A stretch of DNA of 37,824 nt from Candidatus Hydrogenedentota bacterium (GTDB lineage Bacteria; Hydrogenedentota; Hydrogenedentia; Hydrogenedentales; SLHB01), in assembly GCA_903925285.1 (NCBI GenBank), contig CAIYET010000190.1, positions 1 through 37,824 on the forward strand. Reading direction: 5' to 3'. The notes below the pieces were generated by a model that worked only from the letters and a program-made list of their open reading frames with translations, made no database searches and had not been told where the DNA came from. Positions within the stretch are counted from its first letter, which is position 1. Each line of letters opens with the position of its first letter. The position numbers and the translations under genes were made by a program. Below, one piece after another: positions 23,643-31,637 of this stretch.

Positions 23643-24161
23643 ATGTCGGCCCGAAGAGTCGAGATCGGAAGCGTGCGCTCAGTCAATCCGGCCCGGCGCG
23701 AGTTGCGTATCCGGCTGGCGGTGGACAGGGTCGCAACGGATCCGCCGTCGCAATGGTTGTATGTGCATGAAGCCGATGGGCGCGAGACGCGTTGCCGGAT
23801 CGAGCAGGTGCATGGCGATATCGTGATGCTGGCGGCCGGTGTGACACGCGATGCCGTGGCGCGGATGCGCGGCGCAACGGTTTACGCCGATGTGGACGCG
23901 TCGGCGACGGCGACGGCAAGCTGGCAAGATCGGCTGGCCATGCTGGAAGGGTTCGAAGTAGTAGACGAGGCGGGCAATCGCCTGGGAACGGTAGTAGCGG
24001 TGTATGCAACCGGTGCGAATGGCGCGATCGAAGTGGCCAAGGCCGACGGCGGAAGTCTGTTGTTGCCCGCCATTGATCGCGTGATAGCGTCGGTGGATGT
24101 GGAACGAGGCCGGGTGGTCGTGAAGGACATCGCCTCGTACGTAGTTGAAGATGCGGATTGA
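23643..24161 (+). CDS. rimM: Ribosome maturation factor RimM, divergent N-terminus
   Basis: 172 residues. The C-terminal PRC-barrel half is clear ([53 protein letters not shown]). The N-terminal half keeps the opening IGSVRSV but lacks the usual GLKGEVR motif, reading NPARRELRI instead. RimM helps 16S 3' domain assembly and binds S19. I chose the ATG at 23643; a TTG at 23613 would add ten residues. Ends overlapping trmD by 11 bp. Identity rests partly on position in the operon. Confidence 0.88.
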   Translation: MSARRVEIGSVRSVNPARRELRIRLAVDRVATDPPSQWLYVHEADGRETRCRIEQVHGDIVMLAAGVTRDAVARMRGATVYADVDASATATASWQDRLAMLEGFEVVDEAGNRLGTVVAVYATGANGAIEVAKADGGSLLLPAIDRVIASVDVERGRVVVKDIASYVVEDAD

Positions 24162-24903
24162 CGTCCTGACGTTGTTTCCGGAAATGATCGAGGCAGGCGT
24201 GCGTGTCAGCCTCTTGGGCAAGGCGATCCAGGAAGGGATCTTGGAGGTCGCCGCGACCAATATCCGGGATTTTTCGGCGGATCGTCATCGGACCGTGGAC
24301 GACGCGCCTTATGGCGGCGGCGCCGGAATGGTCATGAAGTGCGAGCCGATCTACGCGGCGGTGGAAAGCCTGCGTGACCGGAACTCACTTGAGCGGATCA
24401 TTCTGTTGTCGCCCAGCGGACGTCGGCTCGACCAGCGTCTCGTGCGCGAGTTGGCCTCGGCGCGCGACATGGTGCTTTTGTGTGCGCGATACGAAGGCGT
24501 GGACGAACGGGTCCGTGGGGATCTGTGTACGGACGAAATATCGATAGGCGATTACGTGCTTAGCGGCGGCGAAGTGGCGGCGCTGGCGGTCATCGAGGCC
24601 GTCGGGCGCATGCTACCCGGTGTCGTGGGTGCGTGGGAATCCGTTGCGACGGATTCGTTTTATGACGGGCTGCTGGGGTTTCCCCAGTATACCCGGCCTC
24701 CGGATTTCCGAGGCATGGGCGTGCCGGAGGTATTGGTGTCGGGCCATCACGCGGCGATCGAGCGGTGGCGACGTAAACAGGCGTTGCGCTTCACGATCGA
24801 GCGGCGACCCGATTTGTTGGTGAATAGTACTGACGCGGACAAAGCCCTTCTCGTCGAAATCGAGCGGGAAGAGGCGGAACGCAAGAGGGAGATGGAACAG
24901 TGA
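24151..24903 (+). CDS. trmD: tRNA (guanine-N1)-methyltransferase
   Basis: 250 residues. Methylates G37 of tRNAs with SAM to prevent frameshifting. SPOUT trefoil-knot motifs: YGGGAGMVM (54-62), [21 protein letters not shown] (112-121) and [11 protein letters not shown] (131-141), followed by LPGVVG. Starts at ATG inside the end of rimM; a TTG six bases earlier is possible. Its TGA overlaps the rplS GTG (GTGA). Confidence 0.97.
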   Translation: MRIDVLTLFPEMIEAGVRVSLLGKAIQEGILEVAATNIRDFSADRHRTVDDAPYGGGAGMVMKCEPIYAAVESLRDRNSLERIILLSPSGRRLDQRLVRELASARDMVLLCARYEGVDERVRGDLCTDEISIGDYVLSGGEVAALAVIEAVGRMLPGVVGAWESVATDSFYDGLLGFPQYTRPPDFRGMGVPEVLVSGHHAAIERWRRKQALRFTIERRPDLLVNSTDADKALLVEIEREEAERKREMEQ

Positions 24904-25283
24904 ATGCTTTAGCGGAACTCAGTGCGGCGCAGAAAAAGCCGGCGGACAAGATTCCCCATTTCAACATCGGGGACACGGTACGCGTGCATTTCCGTATTGT
25001 CGAAGGCGAGAAAGAACGCATCCAGGTCTTCGAAGGCGTGGTGATTGCACGTAAGGGCGACGAGTCGCCCAACGCGAATTTCACCGTGCGCCGCGTGGCG
25101 TTCGGCGAAGGTGTGGAACGCGTGTTCCCGCTGCACTCGCCGCGCGTCGAGAAGGTCGAGGTCACGCGCGAAGGCGCTGTGCGTCGCGCCAAGCTGTATT
25201 ACCTGCGCGAACGGTCGGGCAAGGCGGCGCGCGTCAAGGCCAAGGGGCGAACCACCAAAAAACTGAAAGTGGCAACCAGCTAA
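24900..25283 (+). CDS. rplS: 50S ribosomal protein L19
   Basis: 127 residues from GTG overlapping the trmD stop, with GGGAG about ten bases upstream. The L19 core is obvious: [84 protein letters not shown] basic tail follows. Last gene of the cluster and followed by a hairpin terminator. Confidence 0.97.
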   Translation: MNALAELSAAQKKPADKIPHFNIGDTVRVHFRIVEGEKERIQVFEGVVIARKGDESPNANFTVRRVAFGEGVERVFPLHSPRVEKVEVTREGAVRRAKLYYLRERSGKAARVKAKGRTTKKLKVATS

Positions 25284-25326
25284 GAATTTCGTAGGTACTG
25301 GCTCCGTTTTCCGTGTAGTTTTATAA

Positions 25327-25383
25327 GGACTGGCTCCGTTTTTCGAGTAGCGTAGCGAAAAATGGCGCTTGTCCTGTTTTTTT
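25327..25383 (+). terminator. Rho-independent terminator of the rpsP-rplS operon
   Basis: GGACTGGCTCCGTTTTTCG pairs in 15 of 19 positions with CGAAAAATGGCGCTTGTCC across a ten-base loop, followed by seven T at 25377-25383. The left arm (ACTGGCTCCGTTTT) is also present as a partial direct copy at 25294-25307. The other part of the 300-bp space before metX holds the promoter below and a ribosome-binding site. Confidence 0.85.
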
Positions 25384-25513
25384 ATTGGGGAGCATCCGCG
25401 TTCTATTCCAGAAATGGGGCGGGTGTGAAACAAGGCTTCAAGAGTACGCCGGGATATGAACACCTCGCGCGCCGGATAGATCCATCTCTATTTGCCGCGC
25501 TCCGGGATGTCCA

Positions 25514-25522
25514 TGATAGAAT
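25514..25522 (+). promoter_or_regulatory. Extended -10 candidate for metX-metW
   Basis: TGATAGAAT (TGn plus TAGAAT). TTGCCG at 25492-25497 is 19 bases upstream, too far for an ideal -35. The leader would be about 60 bases and include GGAGAG before the start. No SAM riboswitch or Met-box repeat is recognisable. Confidence 0.35.
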
Positions 25523-25588
25523 GATTGGGTGGGAGGCCGGCCTTGGGCGCACGCTTCGCACACGACGTTTTTTTTGGAGAGTATGACG

Positions 25589-27427
25589 ATGCCGGAACAG
25601 GGTTCCGTTGGACTGGTTCAGACGCAATACGTAACGTTTGCCGAGCCGCCGAACGAGATGCCGTTGGATTGCGGTGGGCGGTTGGGACCGATCACGCTGG
25701 CATACGAGACGTACGGTGAACTGAACGCGGATCGGTCGAATGTGGTTCTGATCGTTCACGCGTTGTCGGGCGACGCTCACGTCGCGGGCCGCCATGCGCC
25801 GGACGATCCGAAGCCCGGCTGGTGGGATGCGATGATCGGACCGGGCAAGGGTTTCGACACGGCCCGTTATTTTGTGATTTGCTCGAATGTCATCGGCGGC
25901 TGTCGTGGCTCGACGGGGCCGTCGTCGATCAATCCGGCGACGGGGCGGCCGTACGGTTTGGCATTTCCGATTATCACGATTGCGGACATGGTTCGCGCTC
26001 AGGCGCATCTGCTCGATCATCTCGGCATCGAGCAACTCCTTTCGGTGGCCGGCGGTTCGATGGGGGGTATGCAGGTGCTTGAATGGGCCACGCAGTTTCC
26101 CGAACGCGTGCGCTCGGCAATCGTCATCGCGTCGTCGCACATGAGCGCGGCGCAGGCCATCGCGTTCAATGCGGTAGGCCGCCATGCCGTGCTGGCCGAT
26201 CCGTTGTTTCGTGACGGCGATTACTACGCGGAGGAAGGGCCTGCAAAGGGACTTTCCATCGCGCGGATGCTGGCGCACATCACGTATCTCTCGCAGCAGT
26301 CGATGCACAACAAGTTCGGGCGCGCCCTGCGCTGGGCCGACCGGTACAGTTACGATTTCGACAGCGAGTTCGCGGTCGAGACCTACCTGGACTATCAGAG
26401 CGAGCAGTTTGTCAACCGCTTCGACGCGAACAGTTACCTGTACATCACGAAGGCGCTGGATTACTTCGATCTCTCGGTGTCGTACGGTTCGCTCGGGAAA
26501 GCGCTGGCGCGCGTGCAGGCATCGATGCTCGTGCTATCGTATTCGAGCGACTGGCTGTATCCGCCGTGCGAGTCGGAGCAAATCGTGCAGACGCTCACGC
26601 GCCTCGAGAAGGATGTCGCCTATTGTTGCATCGAGTCGGATTATGGCCATGACGCCTTCTTGCTGGAAGTGGACGTCATGGAGAAGATCATCGGCGGCTT
26701 CTTGCGCAACGCGGGTGAGAAGGGCCGCTATTGCGCCAAGAAACCGAACTGCGCGTGCGTGACCCGCGACGCCGTCGTCAATCGTCGCGACAACAGCATC
26801 TACGACGGACGCCGCATCGACTACGAACGGATCGTGGACCTGATCGAGGATGGCAGCCGGGTGCTGGATATTGGTTGCGGCGACGGCGTGTTGTTGTGCC
26901 AATTGATGCGGGAGAAAGACGCGCGCGGCATGGGCATCGAACTCGATCAGGATAGTATCGTCAGTTGCGTTCAGTGTGGGATTCCGGTGGTCCAGGCCGA
27001 TATCGACAAGGGGTTGGCAGGGCTTCCGGATCAAAGTTTCGATTATGTGATCCTGAGCATGACGCTTCAGGTCATCAAGCGACCGGATATCGCGATTCGC
27101 GAGATGTTGCGTATTGGGCGCAAGTGCATCGTCAGCTTCCCGAACTTCGGGTTCTGGAAAGTGCGTGTCATGACGGCGTTCTGGGGCCGGGCGCCGGTCA
27201 CGCGCAACCTGCCGTACCCGTGGCACGAGTCGCCAAACCGGCATGTGCTGTCCATCAAAGATTTTCGGAATTTCTGCGCGGCGCACGGTGCGCGCATCTT
27301 GAAGGAGATCCCGATTTCCAGCCATGGGCGCACGGTGCATACCGCCGATTTCTGGCCGAATTTGCTGGCCGACGAAGCGGTGTTTGTGATCGCCGCCGCA
27401 GAGGGTCGAACATCTGCCGGGCGGTGA
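25589..27427 (+). CDS. metX: Homoserine O-acetyltransferase fused to MetW methyltransferase-like domain
   Basis: 612 residues in one frame. Residues ~10-375 are MetX: alpha/beta hydrolase with nucleophile S157 in GGSMGGMQ, acid D321 (SSDWLYPP) and H354 (DYGHDAF). It transfers an acyl group from acyl-CoA to homoserine at the start of methionine synthesis. Residues ~405-600 are MetW: SAM-binding-like RVLDIGCGDG, then PDQSFDYVILSMTLQVI and FPNFGFWKVR. MetW usually is a separate partner that associates with MetX. The linker (about 378-400) holds four Cys (YCAKKPNCAC). ATGs at 25583 and 25589; GGAGAG fits the second better. Convergent with the nitroreductase gene 18 bp on. The MetX-MetW order and fusion imply a fixed 1:1 complex. 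Confidence 0.95.
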   Translation: MPEQGSVGLVQTQYVTFAEPPNEMPLDCGGRLGPITLAYETYGELNADRSNVVLIVHALSGDAHVAGRHAPDDPKPGWWDAMIGPGKGFDTARYFVICSNVIGGCRGSTGPSSINPATGRPYGLAFPIITIADMVRAQAHLLDHLGIEQLLSVAGGSMGGMQVLEWATQFPERVRSAIVIASSHMSAAQAIAFNAVGRHAVLADPLFRDGDYYAEEGPAKGLSIARMLAHITYLSQQSMHNKFGRALRWADRYSYDFDSEFAVETYLDYQSEQFVNRFDANSYLYITKALDYFDLSVSYGSLGKALARVQASMLVLSYSSDWLYPPCESEQIVQTLTRLEKDVAYCCIESDYGHDAFLLEVDVMEKIIGGFLRNAGEKGRYCAKKPNCACVTRDAVVNRRDNSIYDGRRIDYERIVDLIEDGSRVLDIGCGDGVLLCQLMREKDARGMGIELDQDSIVSCVQCGIPVVQADIDKGLAGLPDQSFDYVILSMTLQVIKRPDIAIREMLRIGRKCIVSFPNFGFWKVRVMTAFWGRAPVTRNLPYPWHESPNRHVLSIKDFRNFCAAHGARILKEIPISSHGRTVHTADFWPNLLADEAVFVIAAAEGRTSAGR

Positions 27428-27445
27428 TGGACGAATTGCCTGCGC

Positions 27446-28237
27446 TCAGGCCCACTTTATTTGCAGCGGATTTCGTTCGGGAATCCGCGCGTGGCTGTAT
27501 TGGGGGTAGCCGATCATCATCGCGCCGCAGACCTTGTGTTCGTCCGGTATGCCGAGGAACGGGACGATTGCGGAGTTGAACATCGTGGCCGCGAGCAATA
27601 CGCCCGCCCAGCATGTGCCAAGGCCGTGCGCGTGTGCCGCGAGGTCCAGGTACGCGAGCGAGATCGTGCAGTCGGTGCTTGGATCGAAACCTTCGATGGG
27701 CGCATACGCGACGATCAGTTGGGGCGCGCCGCGCAGGAAGCGGTCGACGCCGTTGTCGTAACCTTGAACCATGCGCTCAAAGTAGGGGATGGGGCGAAGG
27801 CCGTCGGCAATCATGCGGGAAAGTTCGCGTAACTTATCGGGTGTTTCGATGACCAGCCACCGCAATGGCTGCCGGTTCGTGGCCGTTGGCGCCCAGCGCG
27901 TCACATCCAGTACGCGGGTCAGCAGATCGCGCGGCACAAGCTCTTTCGTGAAGAGGCGCACCGACCGGCGCGACTTGAGAAACTGCGTAGCGGCCTCCGG
28001 TGAGACGGCGCATTCGCTCCGGACCGGTTCCAGGTCGACCGTGCGCAACGCACCCAGCGCCAGCGCCGCGTGTGGGCATATCGCGATGCAGTGTCCGCAG
28101 TTCAGACACAGCGCTTCGAGGCCCTGAATCGCTTCCGGCAACCCGTTGGCGTCCCATCCCAGGATCTGTGTGGGACAGTCCTGTATGCACAGCCCGTCGC
28201 GCTTGCATGATGCCGCATCGACCGTAATAAGATTCAT
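27446..28237 (-). CDS. Nitroreductase-family protein with N-terminal ferredoxin domain
   Basis: 263 residues. Two [4Fe-4S]-type motifs: CKRDGLCIQDCP (C11, C17, C21, with D14 in the place of one Cys) and CLNCGHCIAICP (C44, C47, C50, C54). Then an FMN-binding nitroreductase fold with SRRSVRLF, RWAPTATNRQPLRWLVI and the late YLDLAAHAHGLGTCWAG and GIPDEHKVCGAMMIGYP blocks. Such fused enzymes probably pass electrons from the clusters to FMN for reduction of quinone-like or nitro substrates; substrate unknown. The ATG at 28237 has GGAAGGGAAA just upstream; a GTG six codons earlier lacks one. Confidence 0.93.
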   Translation of the reverse strand: MNLITVDAASCKRDGLCIQDCPTQILGWDANGLPEAIQGLEALCLNCGHCIAICPHAALALGALRTVDLEPVRSECAVSPEAATQFLKSRRSVRLFTKELVPRDLLTRVLDVTRWAPTATNRQPLRWLVIETPDKLRELSRMIADGLRPIPYFERMVQGYDNGVDRFLRGAPQLIVAYAPIEGFDPSTDCTISLAYLDLAAHAHGLGTCWAGVLLAATMFNSAIVPFLGIPDEHKVCGAMMIGYPQYSHARIPERNPLQIKWA

Positions 28238-28336
28238 TTTGCGTTTCCCTTCCACGCTTGTCGCCGTACAGCAAACAGCATCGGCTGTCCAAGCCGCATG
28301 GCGTGAACAGCCGATGATCGTTTCGAGAGGCCCGTC

Positions 28337-29971
28337 TTATGGTTTTAGGCCAGCCTTTGCGGCAGCGGCTTTGGCCTCTTCCTCGCGCTTGCGCTGGAGC
28401 TCTTCCCAACGTTGCTTGGCCACCTTGCCTGCGTCTATCTGTTTCTTCGCCAGTTCCTTGATGTCGCGTTTCTCTTTGCCCTGCGTAGTGGTTTCGTCGT
28501 CGGAAATGACCTTCAAGATGTCGGGCACGCGTTCGTATGCGACAGTGGCGTCATCGAAACGGTGCTCGTCGATGGCCTTGTTGCCATTGTCGATCGAGTC
28601 GCTCGCGGCATTCAACACGTCGTTAGTTATGTCGGTGATATTTTTCGTGATCAGTTTAGTGGCCTCTTTGGCGGTATTGGCCTGATCGGCGAAGTCCTGG
28701 TCGATGGCCTCATACAAGCCGACGGCCTGGTTGTAGGTGACGATGGCGTTGCCATAGTTCGAATCGAGGCGGGCCTTCTCGGCCTGTGCCTTGACCTTTT
28801 CCGCCGAGGCGATGATGCTGACATTGAGTTCGCGGCGCGCTTTGCGATCGGCGATGGCCGCATTGGTCTGGGCGATCTTCGCGGCGATGGCATCGTTGGT
28901 CTGTTCGTAATCAAGCGCGCGCATAAAAGCGTCGAGCGCACTGGGCAGATCCTGCTCGGTCGCACCGGGACGCGCCGCTGCTGCAAAAGCCGTATTGCCG
29001 AGCATGGCGAAGTGTGCGGATAGCTTCTCGCCGACGGCGCGCCGGTCGGCGCCGGGCATGTCGTAGGTTGTTTGCCATTCGTGCACGCCGCGTTCGATCG
29101 CCTCGCTCGAACCGAACTTGTAGAACAAGTCGCCCACCGTGTCCACCGCCTTCGGGTCATGCACGCCGAGCGATTCGAAGTTCTCATACGCCTTGGTTGC
29201 CTGGTGGAAGTTCTTCTTCTCGACAAGCATGTATTGTACCTCTTTCACAAGGTACCAGCAAACCGATTCGCGCGAGGGATCTGCCATGTCGTGGTCCGGC
29301 TGCGCGCGCAAAATTGTGTACCAGATGTCTGCGCTGGTGTCCACGCACTGCGTGAAGAGGTTCTGCGCCCCATTGTTCAGATACCCCTCATATTGTTTCC
29401 CGCGCTGGTAGTCGTCGGCGATCATCTGGCCGGCGTTGGTATAGAAACTCCGGCGTCCATTTATGAACGTGGTGGTATTGCGAACGTATTCGCGTTCATT
29501 CTGACGGGACCGGTAGGCGAACTTGTCCACCCTTGCATCGATGTCCGCCTCGATCCGTTTTTTGAGCTCGGCCCCCTGGGGTGTGGTGTCCATGGAAAAT
29601 GGCAAGAGCAGATCCGAGACGGTGGCCGCGAGGGCTCCCATACGGAATGCAAAATAGCTTCCCACGCCGAACTTGCGGACATCGCGCAGCAACCGGATCT
29701 CGTTGTCGATGGCCTCGATGGCGTCGGCTTCGCTGGCAAAAGGCTTGTCGTGGCTGAGCACGGTCGCGCCCGCCACCGCCCCGCGGAAGACATCTTCCTC
29801 ATACGACATATCCTCGGCGTGAAAGGCGTTTGGGATGGTCTTTCGCTCGACGGGCAAAACCGTGGAGCAAATCGCCCGGCGGGCGCGCGATCCCCATGCC
29901 GCAGCGTCTTGCGCGGCCATTGCCATCACGAGCCCGAACATTATCGCAGTCAAAACTATTTTTCGTTCCAT
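28337..29971 (-). CDS. Exported helical protein with coiled-coil C-terminus, unknown function
   Basis: 544 residues. Signal peptide 1-25 (MERKIVLTAIMFGLVMAMAAQDAAAW). The mature start AWGSRARRAICSTVLP resembles the beginning of S1/P1-type zinc nucleases and phospholipases (WG.. H), but the metal His is Arg here and I do not see the other ligands. The middle is helical with TPR-like spacing. From about 385 on it is Ala/Lys/Glu-rich and probably coiled coil (AIAAKIAQTNAAIADRKARRE, then NANGNKAIDEHRF-type repeats), ending in a basic-acidic tail EEEAKAAAAKAGLKP. GAGGGG precedes the ATG; an upstream in-frame start adds 33 residues without a signal peptide and is less likely. No name assigned. Confidence 0.8.
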   Translation of the reverse strand: MERKIVLTAIMFGLVMAMAAQDAAAWGSRARRAICSTVLPVERKTIPNAFHAEDMSYEEDVFRGAVAGATVLSHDKPFASEADAIEAIDNEIRLLRDVRKFGVGSYFAFRMGALAATVSDLLLPFSMDTTPQGAELKKRIEADIDARVDKFAYRSRQNEREYVRNTTTFINGRRSFYTNAGQMIADDYQRGKQYEGYLNNGAQNLFTQCVDTSADIWYTILRAQPDHDMADPSRESVCWYLVKEVQYMLVEKKNFHQATKAYENFESLGVHDPKAVDTVGDLFYKFGSSEAIERGVHEWQTTYDMPGADRRAVGEKLSAHFAMLGNTAFAAAARPGATEQDLPSALDAFMRALDYEQTNDAIAAKIAQTNAAIADRKARRELNVSIIASAEKVKAQAEKARLDSNYGNAIVTYNQAVGLYEAIDQDFADQANTAKEATKLITKNITDITNDVLNAASDSIDNGNKAIDEHRFDDATVAYERVPDILKVISDDETTTQGKEKRDIKELAKKQIDAGKVAKQRWEELQRKREEEAKAAAAKAGLKP

Positions 29972-30120
29972 AATCCCCTCACACGTCATGTGGCATCGCC
30001 GCAATCGGTCTCTCCATTTGCGAAAGGCATCTTCAAACTTCACAGGACATGCGGTCCCGCGAACCGTCACGGGCCCTCACGCGTCACTAAAATAGCACCT
30101 TTCCCGGTATATTACAAGAA

Positions 30121-30203
30121 AGGCTGTAGGCTGTAGGCTTGAGGCTGTAGGAAGTGCACGTTGCACTTTCTGCCTATAGCCTACAGCCTACGGCCTCAGG
30201 CCT
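30121..30203. repeat. Heptamer hairpin, AGGCTGT class (copy 1)
   Basis: Left arm of AGGCTGT units with one AGGCTTG variant, then GGAAGTGCA, loop CGT, TGCACTTTC and a right arm TGCCTATAGCCTACAGCCT. Predicted stem about 35 bp. Sits 149 bp upstream of the exported-protein start on one side and before the MFS promoter on the other. The centre is the complement of that at 31508-31534. Confidence 0.92.
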
Positions 30204-30215
30204 CGCAATTCGGGT

Positions 30216-30244
30216 TTGATTTCGCGGGGCGGAGGGCCTAGACT
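30216..30244 (+). promoter_or_regulatory. Candidate promoter for the MFS gene, possibly leaderless
   Basis: TTGATT (30216-30221), 17-base spacer, TAGACT (30239-30244). A start site seven bases on would be 30251, which is the GTG of the MFS gene. GGAGGG lies 14 bases before that GTG, too far for a normal ribosome-binding site. Confidence 0.4.
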
Positions 30245-30250
30245 TGCAGC

Positions 30251-31480
30251 GTGAAGTTCACGCCTTTCCTTAGAATCTGCCTGGGAGCGTTCCTTGTCGA
30301 TTTCGCGGTGATGATTTTCATCACGGTGATGCCGTTCTATGTTTACCGGCAGATTGGCGGCGGTGCGGCGATGTCGGGGGCGATCGGGGCGTCGCAGGCG
30401 GCGTTCTATGCGCTGGCGTCGTTCGGTTCGGCGTGGATTGTGTCGCGCGCGAAGAACGGGATGACGTTCGCATTCGTTGGCGCGGCGGCATTTGGCGTGT
30501 TCTCGTGTTTGTTTCCGATGTCGCGCAATCCGTACGTGTGCGGCCTGTTCGCGACATTCGCAATGGCGTCGCTTGCGCTGGTATGGCCCGCGTTGCACGC
30601 GTGGGTCGGCGGCGAACCGGACGTTCACCGGCGTGGGGTGCGCATGGGCTGGTTCAACCTTTCCTGGAGTTTCGGGTTTGCGTTGAGTCCGCTCGTGGCG
30701 GGGCCGCTGTTCGACTACGACTACCGATTGCCATTCTTGTTGCTTGTGACGCTGTGCGCGCTGTGCGCCGTGCTTCTGCGCTCGCTTCCGAACGAGAAGG
30801 ACCATTACCTTCCGGCCAGCGCGGAATTGCTGGCGGCGCGGGCCGGCCATGACCGGGCAAGCGAGATGCATCTCTACAGTGCGTGGTGCGCGACGTTCGT
30901 TGGCAGCGTCCTCGCGACGGTTACGCGCAACGTGTTTCCCAAACGCGTCGACGAACTCGTCGCATCGCATGAACTGCGGTTCCTGTTCGAGGACGTTCCC
31001 GCGTCGATCTTGACGGTAAACGCCGCGACGAAATATTCGTGGCTCGCGTTCGCGCTCGGTGTAACGACGGTGATTTGTTTCATGGTGTTGGGGCGCACGC
31101 GGCGTTGGCATCACAACGTCACGCTCGTGTTCTGGCTCGAGGCGTTGGCGGCATGCGCCTTTTGGGCGCTGGGTTCGACGCGCAGTCTCGCGGTCATGGC
31201 GCTGTGCTTCGTCGTGACGGGTGCGTTCGCAGGCGTGACGTTCTTTCAGGGAGTCTATTACAGCATGGCCAATCCCGATCACAAGCACCGTCGCGCGGCC
31301 ATCAACGAAGGCTTGATCGGTGTCGGCGGATTCGTAGGCAGCATCGGCTTCGGTTGCCTGGCCGGACGCTACGGTATCGCCATGCCTCTCCACTATACGC
31401 CCGTGTTCATTGCCGTCATGATGGTGTTTCAGATTGCGCTGCTGCGATACAGGCATGAGGCTGTAGGCTGTAGGCTGTAG
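30251..31480 (+). CDS. Major facilitator superfamily transporter
   Basis: 409 residues, about 12 membrane spans in two halves split by the loop PNEKDHYLPASAELLAARAGHDR. Span 1 starts at ICLGAFLVDF, and GWFNLSWSFGFALSPLVAGPLFD and NEGLIGVGGFVGSIGFGCLAGR are typical MFS substrate-cavity helices. Substrate unknown; inner-membrane. No good ribosome-binding site before the GTG. The C-terminus HEAVGCRL and the TAG stop are the translated first units of the downstream AGGCTGT array, so the repeat has replaced the native tail. The gene is bracketed by two inverted copies of the same hairpin element. Confidence 0.9.
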   Translation: MKFTPFLRICLGAFLVDFAVMIFITVMPFYVYRQIGGGAAMSGAIGASQAAFYALASFGSAWIVSRAKNGMTFAFVGAAAFGVFSCLFPMSRNPYVCGLFATFAMASLALVWPALHAWVGGEPDVHRRGVRMGWFNLSWSFGFALSPLVAGPLFDYDYRLPFLLLVTLCALCAVLLRSLPNEKDHYLPASAELLAARAGHDRASEMHLYSAWCATFVGSVLATVTRNVFPKRVDELVASHELRFLFEDVPASILTVNAATKYSWLAFALGVTTVICFMVLGRTRRWHHNVTLVFWLEALAACAFWALGSTRSLAVMALCFVVTGAFAGVTFFQGVYYSMANPDHKHRRAAINEGLIGVGGFVGSIGFGCLAGRYGIAMPLHYTPVFIAVMMVFQIALLRYRHEAVGCRL

Positions 31481-31565
31481 GCTGTAGGCTGTAGGCTGTA
31501 GGCTGTAGGCAGAAAATGCAACGTGCACTTCCTACAGCCTACAGCCTACAGCCTCAGGCCTCATT
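31456..31565. repeat. Heptamer hairpin, AGGCTGT class (copy 2), invading the MFS C-terminus
   Basis: Seven CTGTAGG units in a row (31461-31509), then CAGAAAATGCAACGTGCACTTCC and a right arm of ACAGCCT units ending CAGGCCTCATTC. The centre is the reverse complement of that in copy 1 with one base changed. The first four units are coding for the MFS tail. Confidence 0.93.
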
Positions 31566-31580
31566 CTGCGCTTGTTGAAG

Positions 31581-31609
31581 TTGTGCTTGTGTTTGGGTAG
31601 CGTTATGAT
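31581..31609 (+). promoter_or_regulatory. Candidate promoter for the sialate esterase gene
   Basis: TTGTGC (31581-31586), 17-base spacer, TATGAT (31604-31609). The leader would be about 22 bases and contains GGGAGGG, a normal distance before the ATG at 31638. Confidence 0.55.
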
Positions 31610-31637
31610 AGTTGTGTTTTCAACGGGAGGGATAGAA

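Noticed and set aside
30188-31528. 446-residue minus frame opposite the MFS gene
   Set aside because: Repeat-derived start (SLQPTAY repeats) and Arg/His-rich body; complement of the transporter.
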